Shown here: positions 18,321 to 26,717 of the stretch, one piece after another
How the letters are laid out: each line of letters starts with the position of its first letter
Position numbering within the stretch: the first letter of the stretch is position 1
Origin: Amycolatopsis sp. DSM 110486
Lineage (GTDB): Bacteria; Actinomycetota; Actinomycetes; Mycobacteriales; Pseudonocardiaceae
Assembly (NCBI RefSeq): GCF_019468465.1
Contig: NZ_CP080519.1
Coordinates: 3,425,001-3,489,000, forward strand
Direction of reading: 5' to 3'
DNA length: 64,000 nt
Notes under the pieces: generated by a model
What the model saw: only the letters and a program-made list of their open reading frames with translations
Database searches by the model: none
Told to the model about the DNA's origin: nothing
Made by a program: the position numbers and the translations under genes

Positions 18321-19325
18321 TCACGGCGTCACCCCCGCCGTGTCGAGGGCCTCGTCGAGGAGCGCGGGCACGTCGTGCTCCAGCGCGGCGGCGTAGGCGC
18401 TGGTGAGATCTCCAGTGAGGAACTGCGACCACGCGGCCTCGACGATCGCGGCGAGCTTGAACAGCGCGAGGCACTGGTAGTAGCGGATCTGCGGGAGCTC
18501 GCGGCCGACGAGCTGCTCGTAGCGCTGGACCAGGTGCTCGCGCGGCGGCGCGCCGGGGGCCCGGGACACGCCCTGGACGGCGGGCATCGCACTGCCGCGG
18601 CCACCCCACAACGCGAGCAGCAACCCCAGGTCGAGCAGGGGATCGCCGATCGTGGCCATCTCCCAGTCGATCACGGCTTTCAGGCGCGGTTCGTGCACGG
18701 AGAAGAGGCAGTTGTCGAGGTGGAAATCGCCGTGCAGCAGCGCGGGTTCGCTCGGCTCCGGCTTGTTCTGCTCCAGCCACGCGGCGATCTTCGGCATCGC
18801 CGGCAGCGGCCGCCGCGCGATGCCTTCCCACTGCCGGTACCAGCGCTCGACCTGCCGATCGAGGAAGTTCTCCGGCCGCCCGAACCCGGTCAGCCCGGCG
18901 GCTTGCCAGTCGAGCGTGTGGACAGCGGCGAGCGCGTCGACGACCTCGTCGGCCACCTGCGTCAGGTCCTTCGCGGGGTAGGGCAGCGTGTCCGTGATCG
19001 ACACCGAGTCGGCCACGTGCTCCATGATCAGGAACGGCGCCAGCGTCTGCTCGGGGTCCTCGCACAACGCGATGGGCTTCGGCGCGGGGACTTTCGTGGG
19101 AGCCAATGCGGTCAGCAGCCGGTGCTCCCGCGCAACGCTGTGCGCCGACGCCGACAACGCGTGATCGGGCGGCCGGCGCAGGACGTAACTGGTGCCGTCG
19201 CCGGTGAGCAGGCACGTCTCGTTGGAGTTCCCGCCGGTCAGTTTCCGCAGCTCCCACGGCCCGGGGTCGCCCGTGTGCGCGGTGAGCCAGCCGGCCGGCG
19301 ACCGGTCCAGCAGCCGCGTGCTCAC
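18321..19325 (-). CDS. APH-family kinase acting with the adjacent acyl-CoA dehydrogenase (LvaA-like)
   Basis: The 334-residue protein has the aminoglycoside/choline-kinase fold: the nucleotide loop GGNSNETCLL, the catalytic loop LLHGDFHLDN (near residue 195) and the metal-binding VIDWEMATIGDPLLDLG (near 215). This subclass is found next to, or fused to, acyl-CoA dehydrogenases of the ACAD10/11 type. In Pseudomonas levulinate catabolism LvaA phosphorylates a 4-hydroxyacyl-CoA, and its dehydrogenase-like partner LvaC removes the phosphate. The GTG start overlaps the partner's stop (GTGA). A drug-resistance kinase is unlikely given this context. The 4-hydroxyacyl-CoA role is inference. Confidence 0.82.
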   Translation of the reverse strand: MSTRLLDRSPAGWLTAHTGDPGPWELRKLTGGNSNETCLLTGDGTSYVLRRPPDHALSASAHSVAREHRLLTALAPTKVPAPKPIALCEDPEQTLAPFLIMEHVADSVSITDTLPYPAKDLTQVADEVVDALAAVHTLDWQAAGLTGFGRPENFLDRQVERWYRQWEGIARRPLPAMPKIAAWLEQNKPEPSEPALLHGDFHLDNCLFSVHEPRLKAVIDWEMATIGDPLLDLGLLLALWGGRGSAMPAVQGVSRAPGAPPREHLVQRYEQLVGRELPQIRYYQCLALFKLAAIVEAAWSQFLTGDLTSAYAAALEHDVPALLDEALDTAGVTP

Positions 19326-20602
19326 TGGGCCGCCGTGAACTCTTCGAGCCGGTCACGGAACTTCTCCAGCGCCGCGGCCCGCCGCGTCGGGATGTGCTCC
19401 GTCGGCACCTTCGCCGGCTGGTACTTCTTGAGCAGCCGCCGCGCGACGGTCACCCGGTGCACCTCGTCGGGCCCGTCGTAGATGCGCGCCGCGCGGGCCC
19501 AGCGGTACATCTGCTCCAACGGCATGTCCGTGGAGAAGCCGAGCGAGCCGTGGACCTGGATGGCGCGGTCGATCACGTCGTGCAGCACCGTCGCGCCGTG
19601 GTACTTGATCATCGCGATCTCGGTGCGCGCGGCCTGCGCGCCGACCTGGTCGATCCGCCACGCTGTCTGCAGCGTCAGCAGCCGTGCGGACTCGATCTGC
19701 GCGGCGCTGTCGGCGACCCAGTTCTGCACCGTCTGCTTGTCCGCAAGCGGTCCACCGTGGACGTCGATGCTCACCGCGCGTTCGCACAACATGTCGAACG
19801 CCCGCCGGCACACACCCACCCACCGCATGCAGTGGTGGATCCGCCCGGGCCCGAGCCGCTTCTGCGCCAACGCGAACGCCTCACCGCGCTCACCCAGCAG
19901 GTTCTCCTTCGGCACGCGGACGCCTTCGTACCCGACCTCGCAGTGCGACCAGATGGGGTTCTTGTGGTCCGGGTCGTTCATCAGCCCGATCTCGCGCGTC
20001 GTGATCCCCCGCGCGGTGGTGGGCACGATCAGCATCGACATCCGGTGGTACGGGTCGGCGTCGGGCTCCGTCACCGCCATCACGATGTGGAAATCCGCCC
20101 GCGACGCGTTGCCGACGAACCACTTCGCACCGTCGAGCACCCACTCGTCGCCCTCGAGCCGGGCCGCGGTGGTGAACTGCCGCGGGTCGGACCCGGTGCC
20201 CTGCTCCGTCATGGAGAACGCGGAGAGCAGCTCGCCGTCGAGCAGGGGCCGCATCCAGCGCGTCTTCTGGTCTTCAGTGCCCGCGATCGCCAGCAGCTCC
20301 GCGTTGCCCGAGTCCGGCGCCTGGCACCCGAAGACGTAGGGCGCGTACTCGCTGGTCCCGAGGATCTCGTGCAACAGGCCGAGCTTCAGCTGCCCGTAGC
20401 CCTGGCCGCCCAGCTCGGGCCCCAGGTGCGCGGCCCAGAGGCCGTTGTCCTTCACGGCCTGCTGCAACGGCGTCGCGACCCGCCGGAACCCCGCGTGGTC
20501 CAGCCCCAGCACCTCCAGCGGGTAGATCTCGGCGCGTACGAACTCCCGCGCCCAGTCCAGCTTCGCCGCGAACTCCGGTTCCGTGGAGAAGTCCCAGGTC
20601 AT
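19322..20602 (-). CDS. Acyl-CoA dehydrogenase, ACAD10/11-LvaC type
   Basis: The 426-residue protein contains the N-terminal helical domain, the flavin-contact strand AFSMTEQGTGSDP, WVLDGAKWFVGNASRA, and the C-terminal domain ending with QVHGSLGFSTDMPLEQMYR and YDGPDEVHR. Where ordinary acyl-CoA dehydrogenases have the base Glu in Y-E-G-T, it has Asp (Y-D-G-P); the DGPDEVH pattern is the mark of the ACAD10/11 branch. With the overlapping kinase gene it forms a likely LvaA/LvaC-type pair that removes a 4-hydroxyl group from an acyl-CoA. It is the first gene of the cluster; its promoter must lie in the 204 bases shared with divergent ribB. Confidence 0.88.
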   Translation of the reverse strand: MTWDFSTEPEFAAKLDWAREFVRAEIYPLEVLGLDHAGFRRVATPLQQAVKDNGLWAAHLGPELGGQGYGQLKLGLLHEILGTSEYAPYVFGCQAPDSGNAELLAIAGTEDQKTRWMRPLLDGELLSAFSMTEQGTGSDPRQFTTAARLEGDEWVLDGAKWFVGNASRADFHIVMAVTEPDADPYHRMSMLIVPTTARGITTREIGLMNDPDHKNPIWSHCEVGYEGVRVPKENLLGERGEAFALAQKRLGPGRIHHCMRWVGVCRRAFDMLCERAVSIDVHGGPLADKQTVQNWVADSAAQIESARLLTLQTAWRIDQVGAQAARTEIAMIKYHGATVLHDVIDRAIQVHGSLGFSTDMPLEQMYRWARAARIYDGPDEVHRVTVARRLLKKYQPAKVPTEHIPTRRAAALEKFRDRLEEFTAAQ

Positions 20603-20806
20603 CTGCCGCCCTTCCGGTTCGCCGTACGCCCCTCACGCTAGGAAGGGCGCGCCGGGCGAACCAGCCGTGCGACGGCGGGCCGTTGTGGATTTCCACAGCG
20701 GCTGCTCCACCCGGCGCAATCGGGCGTCACCCGACGGGAGCCGGTACCCGACCGTGGAGTGGCTCGTCCCGGTGACCGGGACAACGCGACCTTAAAGTCG
20801 GCGACC

Positions 20807-21454
20807 ATGATCCCCGCACAACTTCGCCCTTCGTCCGGATTGGACACCGTCGCCGCCGCGCTCCTGGACCTCCGGTCCGGCCGGCCGGTGATCGTCGTCG
20901 ACGACGAGGACCGCGAAAACGAGGGCGACCTCATCATGGCCGCCGAACACGCCACTCCCCAGGCCCTCGCCTTTTACCTGCGCCACACCAGCGGACTGGT
21001 CTGCGCGCCGATGACTCCGGAGATCGCGGACCGGTTGCGGCTGCCGCCGATGGTGCAGGCCAACGAAGACCCCGCGGGCACTGCCTACACCGTGTCGGTC
21101 GACGCCGCGGCAGGCATCGAATCCGGCATCTCCGCGGCAGACCGCGCACACACCCTGCGCCTGCTCGCCGACCCCGCCACCACGCCCGGCGCGCTGTGCC
21201 GGCCGGGGCACGTGTTCCCCCTGCGCGCGCGGGCCGGTGGCCTCGCCGAACGCCGCGGCCACACCGAGGCGTCCGTCGAGCTGATGCGGCTGGCCGGGCT
21301 CGCGCCGGTGGCCGTGATCAGCGAGGTGTGCAACGACGACGGCAGCGTCGCCCGCCTGCCTCAGCTGCGCGCGCTCGCCGACCGGCTGTGGCTCAAGGTC
21401 ACATCGATCGAGCAGATCTGCGCCTTCGCGCCCCAGCCCGCGGCGGCCCGGTGA
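20807..21454 (+). CDS. ribB: 3,4-dihydroxy-2-butanone-4-phosphate synthase (stand-alone)
   Basis: The 215-residue enzyme makes the four-carbon riboflavin precursor from ribulose-5-phosphate. VVDDEDRENEGDLIMAAE holds the metal-binding Glu and the catalytic Asp; RHTSGLVCAPM, ISAADRAHTLRLLADP, RPGHVFPLRAR and RRGHTEASVELMRLAG complete the site. No RibA domain follows, unlike the ribBA at 9909. The ATG at 20807 fits the family; upstream codons are low in coding signal. It is divergent from the acyl-CoA dehydrogenase and overlaps the HAD phosphatase by four bases (GTGA). With ribBA it brackets the monooxygenase cluster. Confidence 0.92.
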   Translation: MIPAQLRPSSGLDTVAAALLDLRSGRPVIVVDDEDRENEGDLIMAAEHATPQALAFYLRHTSGLVCAPMTPEIADRLRLPPMVQANEDPAGTAYTVSVDAAAGIESGISAADRAHTLRLLADPATTPGALCRPGHVFPLRARAGGLAERRGHTEASVELMRLAGLAPVAVISEVCNDDGSVARLPQLRALADRLWLKVTSIEQICAFAPQPAAAR

Positions 21455-22113
21455 CGCTCACCGCCACGGTCTTCGACCTCGACGAGACGCTGGTCGACAG
21501 CGCCACCACTTGGAACCGGGTCTTCGCCGCGGTCGCCACCCGCCACGGGGAGGCGTGGACCCCCGCCGACTGGGCCGCGATCCAGGGCAAGAGCACCGCG
21601 CACTGGGCCGCGTACCTCGCTTCTCGCTGCGCCGGCCTCACGCCGGAGTCCGCCGTCGCCGAATGCGTCGACGGCATGGTCTCGGCTGTTCGGCGCGGCG
21701 AGTTCGGCCTGGTCCCCGACGCCGCCGACCTCGTCGCCACGGCGGCTGAACTGGGCCCGGTCGCCCTGGTCTCCGCCTCACCCCGCCCCTACGTCGAGGC
21801 CGCGATCACCACGTTCGGCCTCCCTTTCCGCACCACGGTGACGGGCGACGACGTCACCCGCGGCAAACCCGCGCCCGACCCGTACCTGCTCGCCGCACAG
21901 CGCCTCGGCCTGGCTCCGGCGCAGTGCCTCGCCGTCGAGGACTCGAGCTCCGGCATCCGCTCGGCCCACGCGGCCGGCATGACCGTGCTCGCCATCCCCA
22001 ACCCGACCGCCGCACGCGACTGCGCGGCGCTCGCCCTCGCCGCCCACCACGCCACCGACGCCTACATCGCGGCGAAGACCGTGGACCAGCTGCTGCGGGC
22101 GGCCGGCCGGTAG
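21451..22113 (+). CDS. HAD-family phosphatase, possible riboflavin-pathway phosphatase
   Basis: The 220-residue HAD hydrolase carries all four motifs: VFDLDETLVD (nucleophile Asp and acid Asp), VSASP (motif II), RGKPAPDPYL (motif III Lys) and VEDSSSGIRSA (motif IV acidic pair). A helical cap follows motif I, as in beta-phosphoglucomutase-like and sugar-phosphate phosphatases. The GTG start overlaps the ribB stop, so the two are translated together. Riboflavin synthesis needs an often unassigned HAD phosphatase that dephosphorylates the pyrimidine intermediate; this position makes that a reasonable guess, but the specificity is not shown by sequence. Confidence 0.85.
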   Translation: MTLTATVFDLDETLVDSATTWNRVFAAVATRHGEAWTPADWAAIQGKSTAHWAAYLASRCAGLTPESAVAECVDGMVSAVRRGEFGLVPDAADLVATAAELGPVALVSASPRPYVEAAITTFGLPFRTTVTGDDVTRGKPAPDPYLLAAQRLGLAPAQCLAVEDSSSGIRSAHAAGMTVLAIPNPTAARDCAALALAAHHATDAYIAAKTVDQLLRAAGR

Positions 22114-22126
22114 TCCGGCTCGGCGC

Positions 22127-22684
22127 TCAGTCGGTGACGAACCACTGGCCGCCGCGGTACTCCAGCGTGACGTCGCCCAGGTCGCTGTCGGTGAACTTCA
22201 CCGCGGCCCGCACCGCGGCGGCCGGGATCTCCACCTTCGTCGAGCTGTCCTCCGTGACGCGGGCCCGGTCGACGGTCGCGCTCTGCAGGGCCTTCTTCTG
22301 CGCGGGGGAGATCATCTGGAACATCATCGGGAACGTCTGCTCGCACGGTCCCCACCCTTCGTCCTGCGCCTTCTTGGCGGCCGGCGCCGCGATCTCGCAC
22401 GCCGTCGCGAGGTCCTGCTTGCCGACCGCGTGCAGATAGGTCTCGTAGCGCGCGACCGCGCCGGCCGCGGACTTCTCCGCGGTAGCCGACTGCGACGACG
22501 TGGCCGGCGACGACGAGGTGGCCGGCTGCGTCGAGGTCGACGGCGGCGCGGACGAGGTGGCCGTGGACGGTGGCGCCGGGCTGCTCGACGCAGCCGGCGC
22601 CGCCGAGCCGGCGACGCCGCTCGAGCATCCGGCGATCAGCAGGGCAGCACCCGTGGTCAGGACGAGGAGTGCGCGAGCGGACAT
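22127..22684 (-). CDS. Secreted lipoprotein of unknown function
   Basis: The 185-residue protein has a lipoprotein signal peptide with lipobox LIAGC (lipidated Cys20), then a Ser/Thr/Pro/Ala linker of about 50 residues that likely spans the cell wall, then a compact domain of about 115 residues beginning AVARYETYLHAVGKQDLATACEIAAP. The domain ends with strands KFTDSDLGDVTLEYRGGQWFV, resembling NTF2-like or DUF4878-like lipoproteins. Two cysteines (TACE, GPCE) could form a disulfide. It is convergent with the HAD gene and alone on its strand. Function is not known. Confidence 0.75.
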   Translation of the reverse strand: MSARALLVLTTGAALLIAGCSSGVAGSAAPAASSSPAPPSTATSSAPPSTSTQPATSSSPATSSQSATAEKSAAGAVARYETYLHAVGKQDLATACEIAAPAAKKAQDEGWGPCEQTFPMMFQMISPAQKKALQSATVDRARVTEDSSTKVEIPAAAVRAAVKFTDSDLGDVTLEYRGGQWFVTD

Positions 22685-22926
22685 GGGGGCACCTTTCGGA
22701 TCAGGAAGAACATCCGGAGGGTAAGGGACCGCGGATGGCCTGTGGGGCGGAACCGGAAAGCCCGACGATTCGTCACACGGAGGCGGGTTTCACCGCGAGA
22801 TCTTCGCCGACACACCGCCCTGATCAGGAAATAGTGACACATTCGTGTGAACTGCCACATTGCGCGCATCCGCTCGGCTATGGTGCGGCGGTCGAAGCAG
22901 TGGACCTTGGGGGAAGGCAGGCGCAC

Positions 22927-24252
22927 ATGCGACGAGCTTTGGTCATCGTGGCGTGTTTGGGGACAGCGATCACGGTCGCCGGCTGCGGCGGCGGCACGAA
23001 CGACGGCACCGCTTCGGCGCCGTCCGGTTCAGCACCCGCCGCGCAGCAACCAGCATCCACCGAGCCCGCGGCCACGACCGCCGATCCGCCGACCGCGTTC
23101 GACGCCGGCGCCGGCGCCGGCGCCGGCCTGCCCGCCGAGGCACTGCGCGCCAACGTCGCCGGCAGCGTCGTGTCGACGTTCACGACCTTGCGCGACCGCA
23201 CCGCCTACATCATCACGCCGACCGCGCTCAACGCGGTGGACGTGCTGACCGGCCGGCAGAAGTGGACCGTCGCGGTCGCCGGCAAGCCCGGCGACCCGTA
23301 CAACCAGAGCACGCCGTTCGTGAACGAGACCGGACCGCGCCCGCCGGCCGTCGGCGACAAGCTCGCGGTCGGCGCCGTTCCGGTCCTCATGCCGGAACAA
23401 GGCACCACCCCGTCCTACATCACGCTGTCGGTGGTCGCCGCCGACAAGGAAACCGGCACCAAGGCCTGGCAGGCGGACATCAAGGTGTCCGACGACCAGT
23501 ACGCCGACGCCGGCAACGCCGTCACCCAGGTCGTCGCCGTCACCGACAAGGCCGTCGTCGCGAGCTACAGCCAGGACGAGGACCACGTGACTGCCGCGCT
23601 CGACCCGGCCACCGGCAAAACCCTGTGGCAGCGCAAGGACTACGTGGCCGGCAGCCTCCACGGCGACGTCCTCGTCGGCACCGACTTCAACGTGCCCGAG
23701 AACTCCTCGATGACCCAGGCCACCGCGCTCGACCTGCTCACCGGACAGCAGAAGTGGATCGGTGCGCGCGAGTCCTACGGGCTCACGATGGTCCAGGCCG
23801 ATCCGGCGCTCGTGGTGGCCAACCGCACCGACTACGGCTCCGGCCATTCGTTCCTGCTGTTCCTCGACCCCGCCACCGGCGCCGAGAAGGCCAAGATCGA
23901 AGGCGCGCGCGGCTTCGGCTCCCAGGCCTACGGCGACTGCCTCTACGACCAGCAGTCCGTGCTGACGTGTGAAGAAGACGGCGTGCTCACCGGCTACGAC
24001 GCCAAGACCGCCGCCAAGCTGTGGAGCCTGCCGGACCAGGCCACCAACCGCGTCGCGCCGAGCGTCACCGTCGCCTGGCACGGCGCCCTGTACGGCAAAA
24101 CCCAAGGCGGCCAGCCGATCGTGCTGGACGCCAAAACCGGCAAGGACTTGTCCACGGAGAACGTCGGCGCCGCCCCGGTCTTGGTCAGCGAGTACGCCGG
24201 CATCGGGGCCGACCAGGACGGAGCGCCCAAGGCTTATCCGGTCAAGAAGTGA
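22927..24252 (+). CDS. PQQ-like beta-propeller lipoprotein
   Basis: The 441-residue lipoprotein has a signal peptide with lipobox TVAGC (Cys20), a Pro/Ala/Ser linker to about residue 60, then repeated propeller blades with the quinoprotein-like motif: LNAVDVLTGRQKWTVAV, ADKETGTKAWQADI, LDPATGKTLWQRKD, LDLLTGQQKWIG, YDAKTAAKLWSLPD and LDAKTGKDL. The D-x-x-TG-x-x-x-W pattern is typical of BamB/PQQ-like blades. Without quinoprotein active-site residues it is more likely a scaffold than a dehydrogenase. It is on the outer face of the membrane. The ATG at 22927 starts the signal peptide. Confidence 0.8.
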   Translation: MRRALVIVACLGTAITVAGCGGGTNDGTASAPSGSAPAAQQPASTEPAATTADPPTAFDAGAGAGAGLPAEALRANVAGSVVSTFTTLRDRTAYIITPTALNAVDVLTGRQKWTVAVAGKPGDPYNQSTPFVNETGPRPPAVGDKLAVGAVPVLMPEQGTTPSYITLSVVAADKETGTKAWQADIKVSDDQYADAGNAVTQVVAVTDKAVVASYSQDEDHVTAALDPATGKTLWQRKDYVAGSLHGDVLVGTDFNVPENSSMTQATALDLLTGQQKWIGARESYGLTMVQADPALVVANRTDYGSGHSFLLFLDPATGAEKAKIEGARGFGSQAYGDCLYDQQSVLTCEEDGVLTGYDAKTAAKLWSLPDQATNRVAPSVTVAWHGALYGKTQGGQPIVLDAKTGKDLSTENVGAAPVLVSEYAGIGADQDGAPKAYPVKK

Positions 24253-24313
24253 GCTGACCGCCTGGTTGTTGCCGGCCAACAGGTTGTTGACCATGCAACG
24301 CTGACTCCGTGCC

Positions 24314-25192
24314 TTACGCCTGGGTGAGTGCGTAGAGGAGGTGGCGGAGCGCGTTCGCGTCCTCGTGGTCTTCGCGCCAGATGAGTCGCAGCTGCAGCGG
24401 AGGTGCGTGCACGTCGAGCTTTGCGAGCCGTCGCGAGCCGAAGTCAGCGTGGACTGCGAACTCGGGCAGTAGCGCGATCCCGCGACCGGTGGCGACCCAT
24501 TCACGGACCTGCGCAAGTCCGCCGACGGCGGTCAGATCGACGTCGGGGCCGAGCCATCGCTTGGTGGCCATCCAGAACGAGCAGCGGGCTTCCCTGCCGA
24601 TCAGACCTCCTGTCTGCTGGATCTCCTGCATCGTGACCGGATGCCCGAGGAGTGGATGATCTGGCGGGACCACCACAGTCATGGGGACCTCACGGACGTC
24701 GAGATACTCCAGGGCTGAGGCAGGTTGGGCGAACCCAAGATCCCCAACGCGTTCCCCGGCGTCGAGGAGTACCGCGACGTCGATCTCGTCGCGATCGAGC
24801 GCGTCGAGGAGCCGAGCGCGGTCGGGATCGGGGCGTAGGTGCACTTGGAGGTCCGGCCGCGCTCGGCGAAGGTCGTCCAAGACAGCGGGTAGGAGTTCGT
24901 CCGCGATCGAGGCCTGGGCTCCCACGGTGAGTCCTGGAGCGGCATGAAGTTGCTCGGCCGCGACATCGAGTGCCTCAAGCGCTTCGCCTGCGCAGATGAG
25001 ATAGGCACGGCCGGCTGTGGTCGGATTCATGCCGGTCCGATCGCGTGTGAACAACGGGACCCCGAGCTCGCCTTCGAGCCGGCGTATCCGATCAGAGATC
25101 GAGGACGGCGCAAGGCCCAGGACTGCTGCCGTCTGGTTGACCGTTCGATGCTGGACTAGCGCGATCGCCGTGCGCAGTTGGTCGAAGTCCAC
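24314..25192 (-). CDS. LysR-family transcriptional regulator
   Basis: The 292-residue regulator has the LysR N-terminal helix-turn-helix (LRTAIALVQHRTVNQTAAVLGLAPSSISDRIRRLEGELG) and a C-terminal periplasmic-binding-like effector domain (about 90-290). It is divergent from an MFS exporter. A perfect palindrome of the T-N11-A type lies 20 bases upstream of its GTG start, the classical arrangement for a LysR protein that represses itself and activates its neighbour. Third codon positions tolerate more A/T than in neighbouring genes, so the LysR-MFS pair was probably acquired together. The inducer is unknown. Confidence 0.9.
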   Translation of the reverse strand: MDFDQLRTAIALVQHRTVNQTAAVLGLAPSSISDRIRRLEGELGVPLFTRDRTGMNPTTAGRAYLICAGEALEALDVAAEQLHAAPGLTVGAQASIADELLPAVLDDLRRARPDLQVHLRPDPDRARLLDALDRDEIDVAVLLDAGERVGDLGFAQPASALEYLDVREVPMTVVVPPDHPLLGHPVTMQEIQQTGGLIGREARCSFWMATKRWLGPDVDLTAVGGLAQVREWVATGRGIALLPEFAVHADFGSRRLAKLDVHAPPLQLRLIWREDHEDANALRHLLYALTQA

Positions 25193-25212
25193 ACGCTCAC
25201 TCTAGGCGGGTG

Positions 25213-25227
25213 TTCGGATATTCCGAA
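25213..25227. promoter_or_regulatory. LysR-type operator in the LysR/MFS divergent promoter region
   Basis: TTCGGATATTCCGAA is a perfect 15-bp palindrome (TTCGGA, TAT, TCCGAA) with the T-N11-A core of LysR binding sites. It lies between the divergent start codons, nearer the LysR gene. Confidence 0.75.
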
Positions 25228-25316
25228 TGCCGATGCGGTGGTGGCGGTCGAACCGAACCCTGCGAAAGCGGACTCTCCTCTCTCGACGAATCATTCTCGC
25301 CGGACCAAGGAGATCC

Positions 25317-26717
25317 ATGCCAGAAGTATCAGCCAAGTCCGCCAGGCGCCAGCAGCGTCGGCCAATACCGCAGCTCGTGGGCATCTCGCTGGCTTACTTC
25401 ATGGTGCTGCTGGACACCACGGTGCTTGCCGTGGCCGAGCCCAGCATCATGGCCTCACTACACATCGACGTCGTTGGCGTTGGGTGGGCAACCACGATCT
25501 ACACCATGGCGCTGGCATCCGCCTTGGTCTTCGGCGGCAGCCTGGCCGACCGCTGGGGGGCCCACCGACTCTTCATCGGCGGTGTAATGGGCTTCGGCGC
25601 GACGTCCTTGGGCTGCGCGCTCGCGCCCACGCTGTCGGTTCTCCTGGTGTTCCGGGCCATGTTGGGGCTGTTCGCCGCAGCCATCATCCCGAGCTCACTG
25701 AGTCTGATCGCCAGCCTGTACCTCGACCCAGTGCGCCGCGGGAGCGCCATCAGCGCGTGGGCCGCGATCAGCGGCGTAGCGATGGCTGCCGGGCCCGTAC
25801 TCGGCGGGTGGCTCATCGCCGTCGATGGTTGGCGGGCAGTCTTCGTGATCAACGCTCCAATGGCCCTTGTCGTCTTGGCACTCTGCCGGACGTCCATCGC
25901 GCGCACGCGGCACGCACGCGCCATCTCCTGGCTACCGCACCTCGGACTGGCAGCAACGTTGGCCACCGCAACGCTCTCATTCACCCAGGCAGGGCAACGC
26001 TCCTGGCTTCTGGCCGCGGTATTCGGTCTCATCGCCGTGGGGCTCGCGTATGGCACGACTGTGGTAGATCGAACCTCGCCCGCACCGCTGGTCCCGGCGG
26101 CACTGCGCGGTAACCGTCCGGTGTGGACGGCCTTCGGATGGGGCGCCGCGGTCAACTACGCCCTGACCACGGTGATCTTCTCTATCCCGCTCCTCCTGCA
26201 CACGAACGCAGAGGCAGCCGGAGCAACGCTGCTGCCGATGACCTTGCTGGTCGCCCTGAACCCGCTGCTCACCGGGCGCATCGTCGCCGCCTACGGACCC
26301 CTACGGCCGATCCGGATGGGCTTTGTCGCCTTCCCAGTGGGGCTGTGTCTAGTCGCGGTTGCAACGGCAGTCCAGCATCAACCGGTCGTCCTCGCCCTCG
26401 GGCTCTTGCTATCCGGGCTCGGAGTGTCCTGGACACTGCCCGCCTTGGTCGGCTTCGCTGTCAACCACGCCGCCCCCGAAGCCGCCGGCTCAATCGGCGG
26501 CATCCTCAACTCCACCCGACAAGCCGGCGCCACCATCGCCGCCGCCCTCGCTAGCGCCATGCTGACTCAGCACCACAGCAACACCGCCTCGGCCCTGCCG
26601 TTCCTGATCGCGGCGGCAGTCTGCGCGCTCGGCCTCCTCACCGCCACGACGCAGCGCGTTGCCCGCACAGGAGCGCCATCCGTCGTCCGGACGAACGCAG
26701 CGGACAACCAGACATGA
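25317..26717 (+). CDS. MFS transporter (drug exporter-like)
   Basis: The 466-residue transporter has about 14 hydrophobic segments. LVGISLAYFMVLLDTTVLAVAEP is the first helix with the D-T-V-A motif C of 14-helix exporters, followed by GGSLADRWGAHR (motif A) and RAMLGLFAAAIIPSSLSLI. Homologues pump drugs or small organic molecules with protons. The ATG at 25317 has a strong RBS (AAGGAG). The C-terminus overlaps the start of the IS481 transposase remnant (ATGA at 26714-26717), so insertion may have replaced the last residues of the protein. The divergent LysR gene probably controls it. Confidence 0.88.
   Translation: MPEVSAKSARRQQRRPIPQLVGISLAYFMVLLDTTVLAVAEPSIMASLHIDVVGVGWATTIYTMALASALVFGGSLADRWGAHRLFIGGVMGFGATSLGCALAPTLSVLLVFRAMLGLFAAAIIPSSLSLIASLYLDPVRRGSAISAWAAISGVAMAAGPVLGGWLIAVDGWRAVFVINAPMALVVLALCRTSIARTRHARAISWLPHLGLAATLATATLSFTQAGQRSWLLAAVFGLIAVGLAYGTTVVDRTSPAPLVPAALRGNRPVWTAFGWGAAVNYALTTVIFSIPLLLHTNAEAAGATLLPMTLLVALNPLLTGRIVAAYGPLRPIRMGFVAFPVGLCLVAVATAVQHQPVVLALGLLLSGLGVSWTLPALVGFAVNHAAPEAAGSIGGILNSTRQAGATIAAALASAMLTQHHSNTASALPFLIAAAVCALGLLTATTQRVARTGAPSVVRTNAADNQT

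Noticed and set aside
20603..20806. FMN riboswitch upstream of ribB
   Set aside because: The conserved RFN elements (AGGGTG-type start, GATTC, CCGAC) are not present in this region or before ribBA.
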